64,000 nucleotides of DNA, from contig NZ_CANMQD010000001.1 in assembly GCF_947499945.1 (NCBI RefSeq), forward strand, positions 372,001 to 436,000. Direction: 5' to 3'. The notes beneath the pieces were generated by a model. The model did not search any database, was not told the DNA's origin, and worked only from the letters and a program-made list of their open reading frames with translations. Source of the stretch: an uncultured Sulfitobacter sp. (GTDB lineage: Bacteria; Pseudomonadota; Alphaproteobacteria; Rhodobacterales; Rhodobacteraceae). Below are positions 1 to 10,679 of this stretch, one piece after another (the first letter of the stretch is position 1; each line of letters begins with the position of its first letter). A program made the position numbers and the translations under genes.

Positions 1-359
1 GAACTTCCAAAATGGATACAGTGGGCTGGTTTGACAGAACAAGTAGCCTCCCAAGAAAGTTTGTGAAACCACTCCCCGTTTGATGGGCCCCTCTACTTCC
101 GCACTGGCTCTCGCTGTTGGCGAAGTGAGTAGGTTCCAAATTGGCAGTTCAGGTATTGGATTGCTGATTTCAAACCACAACCCGGCGGCACGCAAAGGGA
201 GTAGATAGGTGGATTTTTCCACATAAAAATACGCCTATCCAATGCAGAGAGAAACTGTTTCTTTTTAATAAATACAGATAACCGCCTTTTAAACCTTGTT
301 TGACAGAGCCCTAAATAGAGTTCTTTCTAGTGACAGCCCTTACTCTGGAAATTTCTTTT

Positions 360-1320
360 TTGATCCGTTCAGCGCTTATCATCGCAAGTATTTTCCATAT
401 CATCATGTTCTGCGTGGGCCGCAGATATTACGGTTATTGAAGCAAATCTAATTGGCCGATCCCGAGGGCTCTATTACGACCAGATCATCAGGCTTCAAGT
501 CAGCCGTACGATCGACGCGGGTGATGATGAGAAGTTATGCAACATATTGGCTTCCACTGTTCAAAACTACCATCCGAACGTTCTCAGCAGCCTCACTGCC
601 TCTCTTATAGTCTTGGAGGGTCCTTTTCCGCAGGTCTTGGATTGCATGCGCCAAGTCTTGCTATTTCGGGGGAAGCCTCATTCCCATTAGCATGCTAGAT
701 GAGTCCTATGCTCTTGCGTCAGCCGCCCTTTGAGACCTCATAGAGAAGAGCGATACGTTCGAAATAGAAACAACCCTGTTGCAAAAAATCGCATCAATGC
801 CACCTGAAAAAATGTATGAAATCGTTATATGAATGATTTCGAACGTTGAAAAATCGACATTATTCTCGATAGTTTACGCTGGTATCCAGACAACAATAAT
901 GTCGCGCGGATTTGCTCCAACGTCTTCGAATGGAACATGAGGGCCAGCGTAAGAAATATCGAAGGATTTGACAGGAAGGGCTTTCAACAAAAACTGTCCC
1001 AAAACATCCGATGAACAACATTCGAGGGTGGTCGCAAGGTTGAATATATTTATGTCCAGACTCTAGAGTATAAATATAACGAATATTGCATCCTTTAGGT
1101 CTGTGCTGGGGCGTTGGGCGTTTCAATTGGCGTACATTCCACAATATCTTCGCCAGAAAGTGCAATTCCCGCGGCTCCCAGCGTGCCAATCGCACCAGAT
1201 GGCAGCACGTTTGACGAGTATATTGTGTATTCTAGAGCCGAGCTTAGTTGTCTCAAAGCTTTGAAGCTTGAAAGCGCGATATCTCCTGTGCGGTTACCTC
1301 AAAAGCCCTGCGGTTAGAGT
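360..1320 (+). pseudogene. decayed coding region, apparently a secreted protein (signal-peptide-like start, AWA|ADITVIEANLIGRSRGLYYDQIIRLQVSRTIDAGDDEKL...)
   Basis: Protein-like reading is spread over shifting frames. The hydrophobic start LIRSALIIASIFHIIMFC is in one frame and AWAADITVIEAN... in another. The stretch 868-1317 stays in one frame but carries stops TGA at 1012 and TAG at 1096. Confidence 0.45.
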
Positions 1321-1423
1321 TAATAGACCGAATTAAGAATGAAACCAAAGGCGACGCAGGCTCGAGCATAGAGCCCGCGTAGAATGAAAAATCGATCCCA
1401 CTGCACCTGAAGCGAGCATAAGT

Positions 1424-2080
1424 GTGCCCCTAGAGAACACCATTACCATTCGCCGCACAGAAGCAGCGCAAAGGCGGGAGTGGTGGCGGGACATCTTGCA
1501 AATCTTTGCAAACATTATGGTTCCTATCGCGATTATTGTGGCCGCTTTCGGCTTGTATTTGGACGATGTGCAACGTGGTCAGGACGCCGCAAGTCGCCAG
1601 ATAGAGCTGCTGAATTCAGAAGGTTTGAGCGCGTCACAAGTCACGCTGTCCAACCTTTGGCATGGGCAGGATATGAGCGTGCTCGAGAACGCAGTGCCAA
1701 AACGTTTGGTCGTTGAATTCGTCACCCGAAGGATCGAAGCAAGCAAGATTGATCGAAACGAAATCACATCCGCGATCGTGTCGATTGCCTCATATTTCGA
1801 CCGTGTTGAAACTGTGTTGCGTCAGATCGTTGCGATGAGGAAGAGTTTGTATCCCAGATCGGTGAATACGGCCGCGACTTTCACTGATTTTACACGAGCC
1901 AGATAGATGCGCTGCGCAACCAAAGGTTTTTCATGTACCTTGGTGCTGGACTGCGAGACTTTGCCGAGCGTTCGGGCGTATGCGGATGACAGTGATAGGC
2001 GATATAAGAGAGTGTTCATGACATTGAAATCGAGTGTGTGGGCGTCGGGAATCAATGGCCTGATGGTATTGTCTACTTAG
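1424..2080 (+). pseudogene. decayed membrane protein fragment (TM segment VPIAIIVAAFGLYLDD, then a helical region)
   Basis: The 160-aa ORF 1424-1906 is plausible, but protein-like reading then continues in another frame (QIGEYGRDFH*FYTSQIDALRNQRFFMYLGAGLRDFAERSG) across a TGA. Confidence 0.45.
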
Positions 2081-2128
2081 GCAGCAGAGTTTGAGATCAA
2101 AAAGGCTGAAACCCAGACGCAATAAGGT

Positions 2129-3491
2129 GTGTCTATTGTTGTCAATATGACCGAGCCAGTGCTCGAAGGGGACAAGGACAGGTTAGAAGCTGCTGTTCAA
2201 TCGGTGGATTGGGACATTAACTGGCAAGAGAAATTCCTCAGGATGAACTCACATGGCGGTTCACTCAGTGCAAGCATTGAATTGGCTGAGTATATTTACG
2301 CAACTGGATTTCAAACATATGTTGGAAAAAACGACAGCTGTTTGTCAGCTTGTGCGATTGCATTCATGCACGAAGCACAACTGGACGGCGATGACACAAG
2401 AAATATCAGTAGAGTAATACGCCATGATGCCGTTATCGGCTTTCATGCAGCTTATGCTTTTCCAAAAATTAAAAATTCCCAACAGCGTGCGCGACGCACT
2501 TTTGCCCTTGGCTGAGCGGGGTGCGCGGCAGGCGGGTTCTGATCTTGTTCGCCTGAGCGTTGCTGGCAGGATTCCTACTGATCTGATTCAGAAATTGTTG
2601 ATTGTGGAACAAGAAGACTTCCTTCTTGTTGATAGTGTCGATCGTGTTGGCCGCTGGGGAATTCAGATAGAGAGCGCCAAGCGTTTGGAAGATTTGAATC
2701 ATACAAGACTTGGCGACTACTGCACCAATCGAATGCTTTGGGAGGAAAAGCTCGCCTACGAAGATCGGCACGCATATTATGCCTTCAAGTTGATCACCAT
2801 GCCTGATGGCTTTGGAACCGACATGATGCACTTCCACTGTTTTGTCTCTCTTTAGGAGAGTACGGCCACCAACGAAGTGTACGCAATCGAACGAGATCGT
2901 GGGACGACATATGCTTGGAAGGCGATGTCGGCAAACGTATCACTCAGCACTCTTGGCCCCGACGAGGTAGTTGGCGCATCTGGCCCAACGTGGTCGCAGC
3001 GATTTCCTGTTATAAACGACACGGGTGTTGTCGACTACGACGCCATCAGAGAAGTCAGCGGGCCTTGCAGGGACGGGTTATTCTAGACTGGAGGATGGTA
3101 TGGTAAAGACAGATCAGTGGATCACAACGACTTTGAAAAGAGTAGCGCAACTGTAGCAACCTGCGGCGGTGGTTTTGGGCCCATGTCCATTGAATGTGCG
3201 GCAGGATCATCAAGCTTGGTTTTCCGTTTTGCTTACGGCCCTTCACAAGTTGCAAACAAAAATGGCCTTGTGTTCGTCGATGTTGACGGCCAAATCAGCA
3301 CATTCAATGGTCAAAACGGGGACGTTTATGGCCACGAACAGGTGTATGTCGACCTTCCCAAAGGCCATGCTATTCTAGACGCGCTGAAAGCAGGCTCCTC
3401 ATTGAAACTCATTGGGGATGGCCCAAATCAATTAATCCATCTGAGTGAATCGCGTCAAGCGATTGAAGCAATGGAAATTTCGTGCAAGTGA
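2129..3491 (+). pseudogene. ClpP-like/periplasmic serine-protease-fold protein, frameshifted with in-frame stops
   Basis: RMNSHGGSLSASIELAEYIYATGFQTYVGKNDSCLSACAIAF resembles the ClpP-like motif of the intact gene at 41832-42575 (LNSPGGSVQDALELGRALRLKGMETEMREGDICYSACPYLL). A frameshift lies near 2470. The frame then runs to 3491, interrupted by TAG at 2853-2855 and TAG at 3084-3086. Confidence 0.6.
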
Positions 3492-3629
3492 GCGGCACGC
3501 TCATTGCGCACAATGGAATTCTCCCAAACGGACGCACCCCTCTAAAACACAACTCGAATGCCACCCCACCTGAAAGAGGATACCGTCACTTCGAGGCCAA
3601 AAACTTATGATGACTCTTGCATCACCGAA

Positions 3630-4388
3630 TTAGACAGCAAGGAGCGGTGCGACCTGAATTTGCCCTGAAGGTCCGCGAAATATGTCCGCTTTAATCCCAT
3701 ACATCGCGTGCAAGCTTTGGGCAGTGAGAACTTCTTCTGCGAGACCTGAGGCAATGACATAGCCATCCTTGAGGCCGATCATGCGGTCCGAAAATTGTGC
3801 TGCAAGTGTGAGGTCATGCATGGCGATTGCCACACAAGCACCACTGGCACGGGCGTAGGCACGAACATGCTCCAAAACGAGCAATTGATGACGCAAATCA
3901 AGCGCCGCTGTCGGCTCGTCGAGCAGCAAGACCTTAGGTTTACGAAACAGCGCTTGAGCGAGGTAAACCAATTGCCGCTGGCCGCCGCTAATTTCGTTCA
4001 ATGTGCGTTTTTGCAGGTCCAGAAGGCCAAACGCGGCGAGCGCTGCTGTCGCATCTTCAACCAAGGAGAGCGGCAGGCGCAGGCCGAGTTTTCCGAGGCG
4101 ACCAAGAAGGACAACTTCCAGCACGCAAAGCGATGAGGCTGCATCAGTATCTTGAGGCATATAAGCGATAAGACTGTGTTGTTCGGACCGGATTAAAAGG
4201 TGCTCTGCGAGGGTGAGCTCCCCTTCCATGGGGGACAGGCCTGCCATTGCCCGCAATAGCGTTGACTTGCCAGCACCATTGCAACCGATCAAGGCCGTCA
4301 CCTGCCCCGCTATGAATTTTTCGCTGAAATCTCGGATTACAGGCTTTTTGCCATACGACACGATGAGATGGTTTGTCTGTAGGCTCAC
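3630..4388 (-). CDS. iron-siderophore ABC transporter ATP-binding protein (FecE/FepC family)
   Basis: Walker A GCNGAGKST, ABC signature ISGGQRQL, Walker B VLLLDEPTAALD. The likely start is GTG (VSLQTNHLIVSYGKK), overlapping the permease stop; the longer ORF to 4817 is out of frame with the permease. Confidence 0.93.
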   Translation of the reverse strand: MSLQTNHLIVSYGKKPVIRDFSEKFIAGQVTALIGCNGAGKSTLLRAMAGLSPMEGELTLAEHLLIRSEQHSLIAYMPQDTDAASSLCVLEVVLLGRLGKLGLRLPLSLVEDATAALAAFGLLDLQKRTLNEISGGQRQLVYLAQALFRKPKVLLLDEPTAALDLRHQLLVLEHVRAYARASGACVAIAMHDLTLAAQFSDRMIGLKDGYVIASGLAEEVLTAQSLHAMYGIKADIFRGPSGQIQVAPLLAV

Positions 4389-5488
4389 CAGTGCCTCCTT
4401 TGGCCGCGAAGAATGAGGAAGAATAGGAACGGCACCCCGATGAGGGCAGTGACGATGCCAATTGGGATCACGCCACCGGGGGAGATCAACTTGGAGACCA
4501 CAGAGGCCCCCGTCATTGTGATTGCCCCAGTGAGCGCAGCCATTGGCAATAGGATGCGCTGATCCTCGCCCACCAGCATGCGGGCGATATGGGGCGCTAC
4601 AAGACCGACAAAGCCTATGGTGCCAACAAAGGCGACGCCACTCGCTGTGAGCAGTGCGACGATGGCAAAAAGCTTGATGCGGAGCGCTTTTACATTGACA
4701 CCAACGGATGCGGCACGCGCGTCGCCCATGCGCAAGGCTGTCAACTGCCATAGGTTGGGAAGCACCAGCAGGCTGCACATCGCAAAGCAAACTGCAACGA
4801 TAGGAACGTTGTTCCAACTGGCTTTCAGCAGAGAGCCGAACAGCCAGAACACGATGGATTGGAGAACCTCAGGCGAGGCCAGATACTGCACCATAGATTG
4901 GGCGGACTGGAACATAAAAAGCGTGGCAATCCCTGCAAGCACCATAATTTCGGGACTCATCCCGCGTATACTTGCAAAAGCAAAGACCAGCCCTGCGGCC
5001 AAGGCACACATCACAAAAGCCGCCAAAGGGACGCTCAGCCAGGGCACAAGAGGCAGCGTCACCCCGGTCAGAATGGCGAAGGCAGCGCCAAACCCCGCTG
5101 CTGCTGAAAAGCCCAAAGTGTAAGGGCTGGCCAATGGGTTCCCAAGGATCGTTTGCATGTGAACACCGGCGGTTCCAAGCGACATACCAACAAGAATTGC
5201 CATTAATGTCATCGGGAGGCGGATGTCATACACGATTATCTGCACCATTGCGCTGGCGTGGCTTGGCGCAAACAGTGCGCCAAGCACCTCTCCGACGGTG
5301 AGGAACGCGGGCCCAATTAGGATATCCGCGACCACAAGCATTGCTAGCGTAGCCACGGTTACGACGAGCCAGATGATCCGCCGTACCATCAACCCTGCAT
5401 ATATCTCCGTTGAAGGGGCCGCTTGCGCCGCCCCATCTGTTACCGTTCCGGTCACGCAGACAGAGAACCCTGAAGGCTTAGGTTTCAT
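4385..5488 (-). CDS. FecCD-family iron-siderophore ABC transporter permease
   Basis: Multi-pass protein with FecCD motifs (GTAGVHMQTILGNPLASPYTLGFSAAAGFGAAFAI; GFVGLVAPHIARMLVGEDQRILLPMAALTGA). Confidence 0.93.
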   Translation of the reverse strand: MKPKPSGFSVCVTGTVTDGAAQAAPSTEIYAGLMVRRIIWLVVTVATLAMLVVADILIGPAFLTVGEVLGALFAPSHASAMVQIIVYDIRLPMTLMAILVGMSLGTAGVHMQTILGNPLASPYTLGFSAAAGFGAAFAILTGVTLPLVPWLSVPLAAFVMCALAAGLVFAFASIRGMSPEIMVLAGIATLFMFQSAQSMVQYLASPEVLQSIVFWLFGSLLKASWNNVPIVAVCFAMCSLLVLPNLWQLTALRMGDARAASVGVNVKALRIKLFAIVALLTASGVAFVGTIGFVGLVAPHIARMLVGEDQRILLPMAALTGAITMTGASVVSKLISPGGVIPIGIVTALIGVPFLFFLILRGQRRHW

Positions 5489-6591
5489 GGCAGCTGTGTC
5501 ATGTAAGTGCCTTTAAACTCTACAGGCATATAGAGCTTAAAGAACCGCTCCAGTGACGCCTGCGGGTCAACGTCGACAAAGGCATCGGGATAAAGCCCTT
5601 TGGCCACAAACTGTAGAAATGCGTAGTCATAAAGGGTGCGGTTGCCACCGTGATAGATGCCAAAAACCTTGCCATTTTTAACCGCATCAAGACTGCCCCA
5701 ACCCGGTCGACCAAGATAGGCAGTCATGCGTTCATGCGTTACCGCGCTGTCCACGTTCGGCCCCATGATCACGGCTTCATCGCGGCCAGACCAGCCAGAG
5801 CCTGCCAGTAAAATCGCCTGAGGATTCTGCGCCAAAACATATTCCGGGCTGAGCTTACCCCAATTGCTGATTTGACCATCGGCAATATTGATCGCACCTA
5901 GTTGATTGATCACGCTGCCCCATTGAGTACCTGAGTAGGAGTTGTCGACAGTGTCTTTGCCTTTGCGGGCCAACTCAACATAGACTTTGGGCGCGTCCCC
6001 TTTTGGCAAAGCTGCGATGTGTTTTTCAATTGTGGCAATTTGAGCGGCATATTCATCAGCCAGCGTTTTAGCGCGTTCTTCGGCACCCATAATCTGGCCC
6101 AAAATCTGTGTTGATTGAACATGCTTTTCGACGGTCTGGGCGTTGTAATCCAAGACGACGACGGGAATACCTGCGGCTTCAATGCGGTCTGCAACCTCGC
6201 CGAGCGCAGAGTATTGCCACGCTGCAAGAATTGCGAGGTCCGGCTTGGCAGCGACAACCGCTTCAAGGGAGAAGGTGCCTGAACCAACTTCACCAACGTC
6301 GGCAAGCTCCTCCAGACGCGGAATGGCCGCCGCATAGGTCTTCCACTGGAGATTGCGCCAACCGGCCCAAGTATCTTTGGAAATTGCGACGACGCGCTCG
6401 AATGCATCCGGCCCTGCCACGGCAAGGAAATCTTCGTAGTAGAAGCCCAGCAGGATGCGCTGCGGATCTTCGGGTATTTTAACTGTGCGGTCGAGTGTGT
6501 CCGTAATGGTGATGTTTTCTGCCCATGCAGGCAAGGCGAATAAGGCCGCAAAAGCCGCCGCAGCAACGCCACGGAAGAGTGTGTTTAACAT
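5485..6591 (-). CDS. iron-siderophore ABC transporter periplasmic substrate-binding protein
   Basis: Signal peptide (FALPAWA), ITITDTLDRTVKIPEDPQRI, and overlap with the permease in an ABC operon. Confidence 0.9.
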   Translation of the reverse strand: MLNTLFRGVAAAAFAALFALPAWAENITITDTLDRTVKIPEDPQRILLGFYYEDFLAVAGPDAFERVVAISKDTWAGWRNLQWKTYAAAIPRLEELADVGEVGSGTFSLEAVVAAKPDLAILAAWQYSALGEVADRIEAAGIPVVVLDYNAQTVEKHVQSTQILGQIMGAEERAKTLADEYAAQIATIEKHIAALPKGDAPKVYVELARKGKDTVDNSYSGTQWGSVINQLGAINIADGQISNWGKLSPEYVLAQNPQAILLAGSGWSGRDEAVIMGPNVDSAVTHERMTAYLGRPGWGSLDAVKNGKVFGIYHGGNRTLYDYAFLQFVAKGLYPDAFVDVDPQASLERFFKLYMPVEFKGTYMTQLP

Positions 6592-6628
6592 AGGGTTTCC
6601 TTTGGTTCACAGATCGTTTTCGCACAAC

Positions 6629-7148
6629 TCAAAAAGAGCGGCGCGGATGTTCGGTCAGGTTTTGTGAAAACTCAAAGGGTCGGAGGTGCCCGACTTTGAA
6701 AATCTGCGACAAGGCGCATGGGACAAACCATGGGCGCCAATACAGGGAGCAGTCGCTTATGGTTTCGGTCAAAGGGGTACCAGGCAACATTGTGGCGCGT
6801 GGCCGCATCAACCATGACGCCAAAGGACTGACACCAATCGCACCCGCTCCCCATGGCTTGCTCAATTGGCTCACCTGTTTCAGGATCAATAGCAATCATC
6901 TGAATGCCGAAGGGGGAGCAAATTTCGACTTGCATCGCGTTGGCAGGCGATCCGAGTATAATCCCAGACATGCTGAACTGAATAAACAGCCATGCCACCG
7001 CTGGAAGAAGCATCCAGCCTTTATGTCGGTTCGATTTCTTCAATGTTACTCGCGAAATTGGTCCATCGAGTGTTATTTGCAGGTTGCCGCCTAAAAATTC
7101 AACGCCATTCTTGGACACTCTGCAGGATGTGGACCAAACGCATGTCAC
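6629..7148 (-). CDS. small membrane protein, DUF2946-like (CxxC near GCDWCQSFG)
   Basis: Core WMLLPAVAWLFIQFSMSGIILGSPANAMQVEICSPFGIQMIAIDP...GCDWCQSFG. The true start is probably internal, near KGWMLLP; the boundaries are uncertain (ORF 6672-7148). Confidence 0.4.
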
Positions 7149-7629
7149 GGATAGCAGGAGAATATCTGTTCTCGAACACGAGGGGCCGCTACTCGTTCAT
7201 GCCCCGCCTCCAACATGGTTCTGTGGGAATTCGCTGCCGTCAAACCACAAGTTCAAGGCAGAACGCCAGCTTCATCAAAGAGCAGATTCAGCCCAACTAC
7301 CATGCGTGCCCCATATTTCGTTGAACCCTCGCTGTTGCCCGCGCGCGGATCAATCGGTAAATACGGCTAATCTCTTTGGCACACCGCTGCTGCAATAGTG
7401 TTTTCGTTCGGCGCTAACTTTGCGCGTTTTTGAGCTGTTTGAGTGGCGCAGCAAGGTCAGCGCAAAAGGTGCCTGCCAAAACCGTTTGCCTCTTGCGGAA
7501 TCCCGCGCATAACCCGCTTTCACAGTCGCACATCACTTGGTAGCTCATTGATATTCAGCCCCTAGGCCGCTACCAAGCGCCGCAAACCCGCGTTCGACGG
7601 GCACCGAATAATACCATTAGAGGCCCATC

Positions 7630-8040
7630 ATGCATTTTTTTCAATTCGCCCTCCCAGCCCTTATCCTTTTGGCAGGGTGCAACAGCACATCCGCGCCGAC
7701 AATGCCTACCGCTCCCGCCGAAGTGTCAGCAAAAGTCACAACAGTTTGTGCACTCTATGAACGCGCCTACGTTGAGACGAAGGCAGCCCTTTTACCCGCT
7801 CCCTTGGACATCGTAATCGGGTGCCCGGGCCGTACCAGCCTCAAGTCCCAGATGAGCCGGCTCGAAAATGCCGCTGCCTTTCGCCGCGCCGCTGCCGCGC
7901 CCCTTCCCGCCGCTGCGAGCAAGAGCGACGTTGGCAAACGGCTATTCCAGCGCATGATCTCACGCGGGGTACCTGTGGAAGTAGCGACACGGATGACCTC
8001 GACGCCCGAATTTTCTAGGGCATTGGCCGCACGTACTTAA
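7630..8040 (+). CDS. small lipoprotein, hypothetical
   Basis: Signal sequence with lipobox LLAGC at residues 14-18. Confidence 0.65.
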   Translation: MHFFQFALPALILLAGCNSTSAPTMPTAPAEVSAKVTTVCALYERAYVETKAALLPAPLDIVIGCPGRTSLKSQMSRLENAAAFRRAAAAPLPAAASKSDVGKRLFQRMISRGVPVEVATRMTSTPEFSRALAART

Positions 8041-8075
8041 AGCGGCGCTCAGCCCCCTACCCCTCTTAGACAGAA

Positions 8076-8109
8076 AAGGCCCCCACTCCACTGCAGGAAC
8101 GGGGGCCTT
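8076..8109. terminator. Rho-independent-type hairpin between convergent genes
   Basis: 9-bp stem aaggccccc/gggggcctt, loop actccactgcaggaac. Confidence 0.75.
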
Positions 8110-8132
8110 CGTATTTACATTGGAATAAAGAC

Positions 8133-10295
8133 TTAAATGATCAGATCGTCATCTTCGGCGTCGACTTCCTTGATCGCCTCAACCAGCTTGTCATTGGACA
8201 CTGGCTGAAGAACAGGGATGCCTGCGATATACTCAACGTCATACTGGTCGCCTTTGCCATCATCGGCATTCTCTTCATCAGAGTTCGGGATGAACGTCAG
8301 ATCGTCAACAGCACCAGAACCGACAAGATTGACCTGCATCGTGGAGACGTTATCTGCGTTGATGATCACCTCTTGCTGGCTGTTGTCGCCAGAGGCAGGG
8401 ATATCGATCGTGTTGATCAGACTGCCATCGGCATCGAACAGGTCAATTGTGCCGCCTGTCTCTTCAATGTCGAGCATGTTAATGCTGACCACCTCGGAGG
8501 GCACTTCAAAATCAAGAGTCATGGTGCCGCCGTGGGCGTTATCATCGGCATCCGAGCTGTCGTTATCCTCGGAAATGATGAGTGCATTGCCGCGGTCATC
8601 ATACTCCAGATCGTGATCACCACCCGTCGGGTTGTTGGTGTCAAAGATCATGGCATCATTCTGGCTGTTTTCGTCATCGCCAGCACGCTGTGCGGAAACG
8701 GTAACACCTTCAAACTGACCATCCACAACATCGCCAGAGGCAAGACCTTCAAAGCCAACTGTGATCGCATCGCCTGAAGGTGCGTCTACAACTGCGGCAG
8801 AAGTCTCGGTCACGGTGAGATTGTCAAAGAACACGCGCTCGTCGCCAGCGGAGATATCAGACACGATACGGAACTCAACGTTTCCGTTGATGTCGTCCAG
8901 CGCACCACCGGAATAGGTCAGCGTGCTGCCGCTCTCGGTGATCTCGTTGCCAGTATTGCTGCCCACAAGCGCTGTGCCTGCATGGTTGACGACAAAGTTG
9001 TCGAGAGTCTGCCAAAAGCCATCTTCGGCACGGACCTGAAGCAAGAGTTTGTCGGCATACTGACCGGAGGCTTCGAACTTGCTGGCATCATCTACCCGCG
9101 CGTCAAAGCTCAGCTCGACATCGCCGTCTGCCTGAACTGCTGCGGTTTTAAGAATACCGTCATTGTGGCCATCTGTGACCAACTCGTCACCGCGAACATC
9201 CCAACCGCCGTCACGGGCGATTGCCGCGCTGTCATCTGGATCGTGGATGTCATCAAAATCTTCGGACAGCAAAACAGTTTCCACCGCCTGCACTTCGCCG
9301 TCCACTTCTTCGGACGCTGTGACAGAGATGTTGTCGAGCTTGATCCACTCGTCTGATGCCGTCACATCGGAGTCAAAGCGGAACTGAACAGTGTCTTCTG
9401 CGGTATCGAGGACACCACCTTCATAGAAGAGATTGCCTGCGGAGTTGCCAAAGGTCTGGCCTGTCTCGGAACCAACCATAGCCGTGCCAGCATCATTGAC
9501 CTGAAATTCGTCCAGCAGGACCCAAGGACCGCCATCGATGCTCACTTCAACGCGCAGGCTGTCTGCCATGCTCCCAGAATTCTCGAACAGGTGTGTGTTG
9601 TGCACGTTTGCATCAAAGCTCAGCGTCGCGGGACCATCGGTGCTCACAGTTTTCAGCTCCACGACACCTTCATTGTGGCTGTTGGTAACCAGTTTGTCCC
9701 ATGACACATTCCAGTCGGTGTGACCGTCGATGATGTCGGACTCGCTTGGGCTGTTGATATCGTTGAAGTTGTCGAACAAAACTTCCTTGGAAACCAGAAC
9801 CGGGTCAGCGTTTGGCGCGTCGCCCGTTGTCAAAACCTGACCGCTCACGCCATCGTCGCTGTCTACAACAGCGGTAAAGCTGCTTACGTCCAGATCGGAA
9901 ATACTCAGCGGCTGGCCGTTGGCGGAGAACAAGGTGAAGTTTGCGTTGGCAACCTGACCGTCTGTTGTGTTGTCGGTTGTGCCGAACTGGATACCGATGT
10001 CGTAACCGTCGGCAACCTGCGCACCATTCTGCAATGTATCAATCGCGTTGGCAGCGGCCTGAATACCTGTGACAGGCGAAAAGATGCTGCCGTCGTTGGC
10101 TTCTGGTGAGAAGTTAATGTTGTCGATCGTGCTGTCGTCGGACAAATTGAAGAACAGACCATCAAGGTCGGCAGGGGACACTTGGTCGGCATTTACAACC
10201 TGAATAAACAGTGTGCCAGAATCTGTCTCGGAGATGCGGACAGTCACGATAGGGTCGCACCCCAGCGTCGCGGTAACAGTGTTTTGTGAGCTCAT
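8133..10295 (-). CDS. large acidic surface/secreted protein with two tandem ~155-aa repeat domains
   Basis: 720 aa, Asp/Asn/Ser-rich, no classical signal peptide. Internal repeat VLFDNFNDINSP...DNISVTA and VLLSEDFDDIHDP...DNLTVTE. Confidence 0.75.
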   Translation of the reverse strand: MSSQNTVTATLGCDPIVTVRISETDSGTLFIQVVNADQVSPADLDGLFFNLSDDSTIDNINFSPEANDGSIFSPVTGIQAAANAIDTLQNGAQVADGYDIGIQFGTTDNTTDGQVANANFTLFSANGQPLSISDLDVSSFTAVVDSDDGVSGQVLTTGDAPNADPVLVSKEVLFDNFNDINSPSESDIIDGHTDWNVSWDKLVTNSHNEGVVELKTVSTDGPATLSFDANVHNTHLFENSGSMADSLRVEVSIDGGPWVLLDEFQVNDAGTAMVGSETGQTFGNSAGNLFYEGGVLDTAEDTVQFRFDSDVTASDEWIKLDNISVTASEEVDGEVQAVETVLLSEDFDDIHDPDDSAAIARDGGWDVRGDELVTDGHNDGILKTAAVQADGDVELSFDARVDDASKFEASGQYADKLLLQVRAEDGFWQTLDNFVVNHAGTALVGSNTGNEITESGSTLTYSGGALDDINGNVEFRIVSDISAGDERVFFDNLTVTETSAAVVDAPSGDAITVGFEGLASGDVVDGQFEGVTVSAQRAGDDENSQNDAMIFDTNNPTGGDHDLEYDDRGNALIISEDNDSSDADDNAHGGTMTLDFEVPSEVVSINMLDIEETGGTIDLFDADGSLINTIDIPASGDNSQQEVIINADNVSTMQVNLVGSGAVDDLTFIPNSDEENADDGKGDQYDVEYIAGIPVLQPVSNDKLVEAIKEVDAEDDDLII

Positions 10296-10679
10296 GGCAG
10301 TGATTTCCCAGTCGTAATGAACGTTACGGCCAAGCCTTAATCATGTCTTTAGGATCGCCGAGAGGGGAAAACACTATCATGGCACTCATGCGACACAATC
10401 GCCTTGGTTTCGCCCGATTGATCGCTTTTTAGCGGCTAGAGTGTTTCGCTTTGAGCAACAATCGCTTGAAAACAAACATTTTGTTTTTTTGGAAATTGAA
10501 CACTGCCCGATTGGTAGCGAATCGCCAAACGTCCCGATCTTTGTTGCTTTTGGAACTTCCGCTGTCCTCATTTGAACTACCGTTGGCGCAGAAAACGTCT
10601 CTTCCAAAACGCTACCTGCACCCTATAATGCAGGAAAAAAAGCGCATCTTGCCGCACGTAAGAGCAAAAAGGACAGAGC

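Noticed and set aside
2853-3086. TAG readthrough or recoding (two amber codons in one frame)
   Set aside because: A separate frameshift is also needed and upstream sequence shows TGA and TAG interruptions; pseudogenisation is simpler.
4389-4817. N-terminal extension of the ABC ATPase ORF
   Set aside because: It overlaps the permease in another frame with no protein-like content; a GTG start at 4388 gives the standard ATPase N-terminus.
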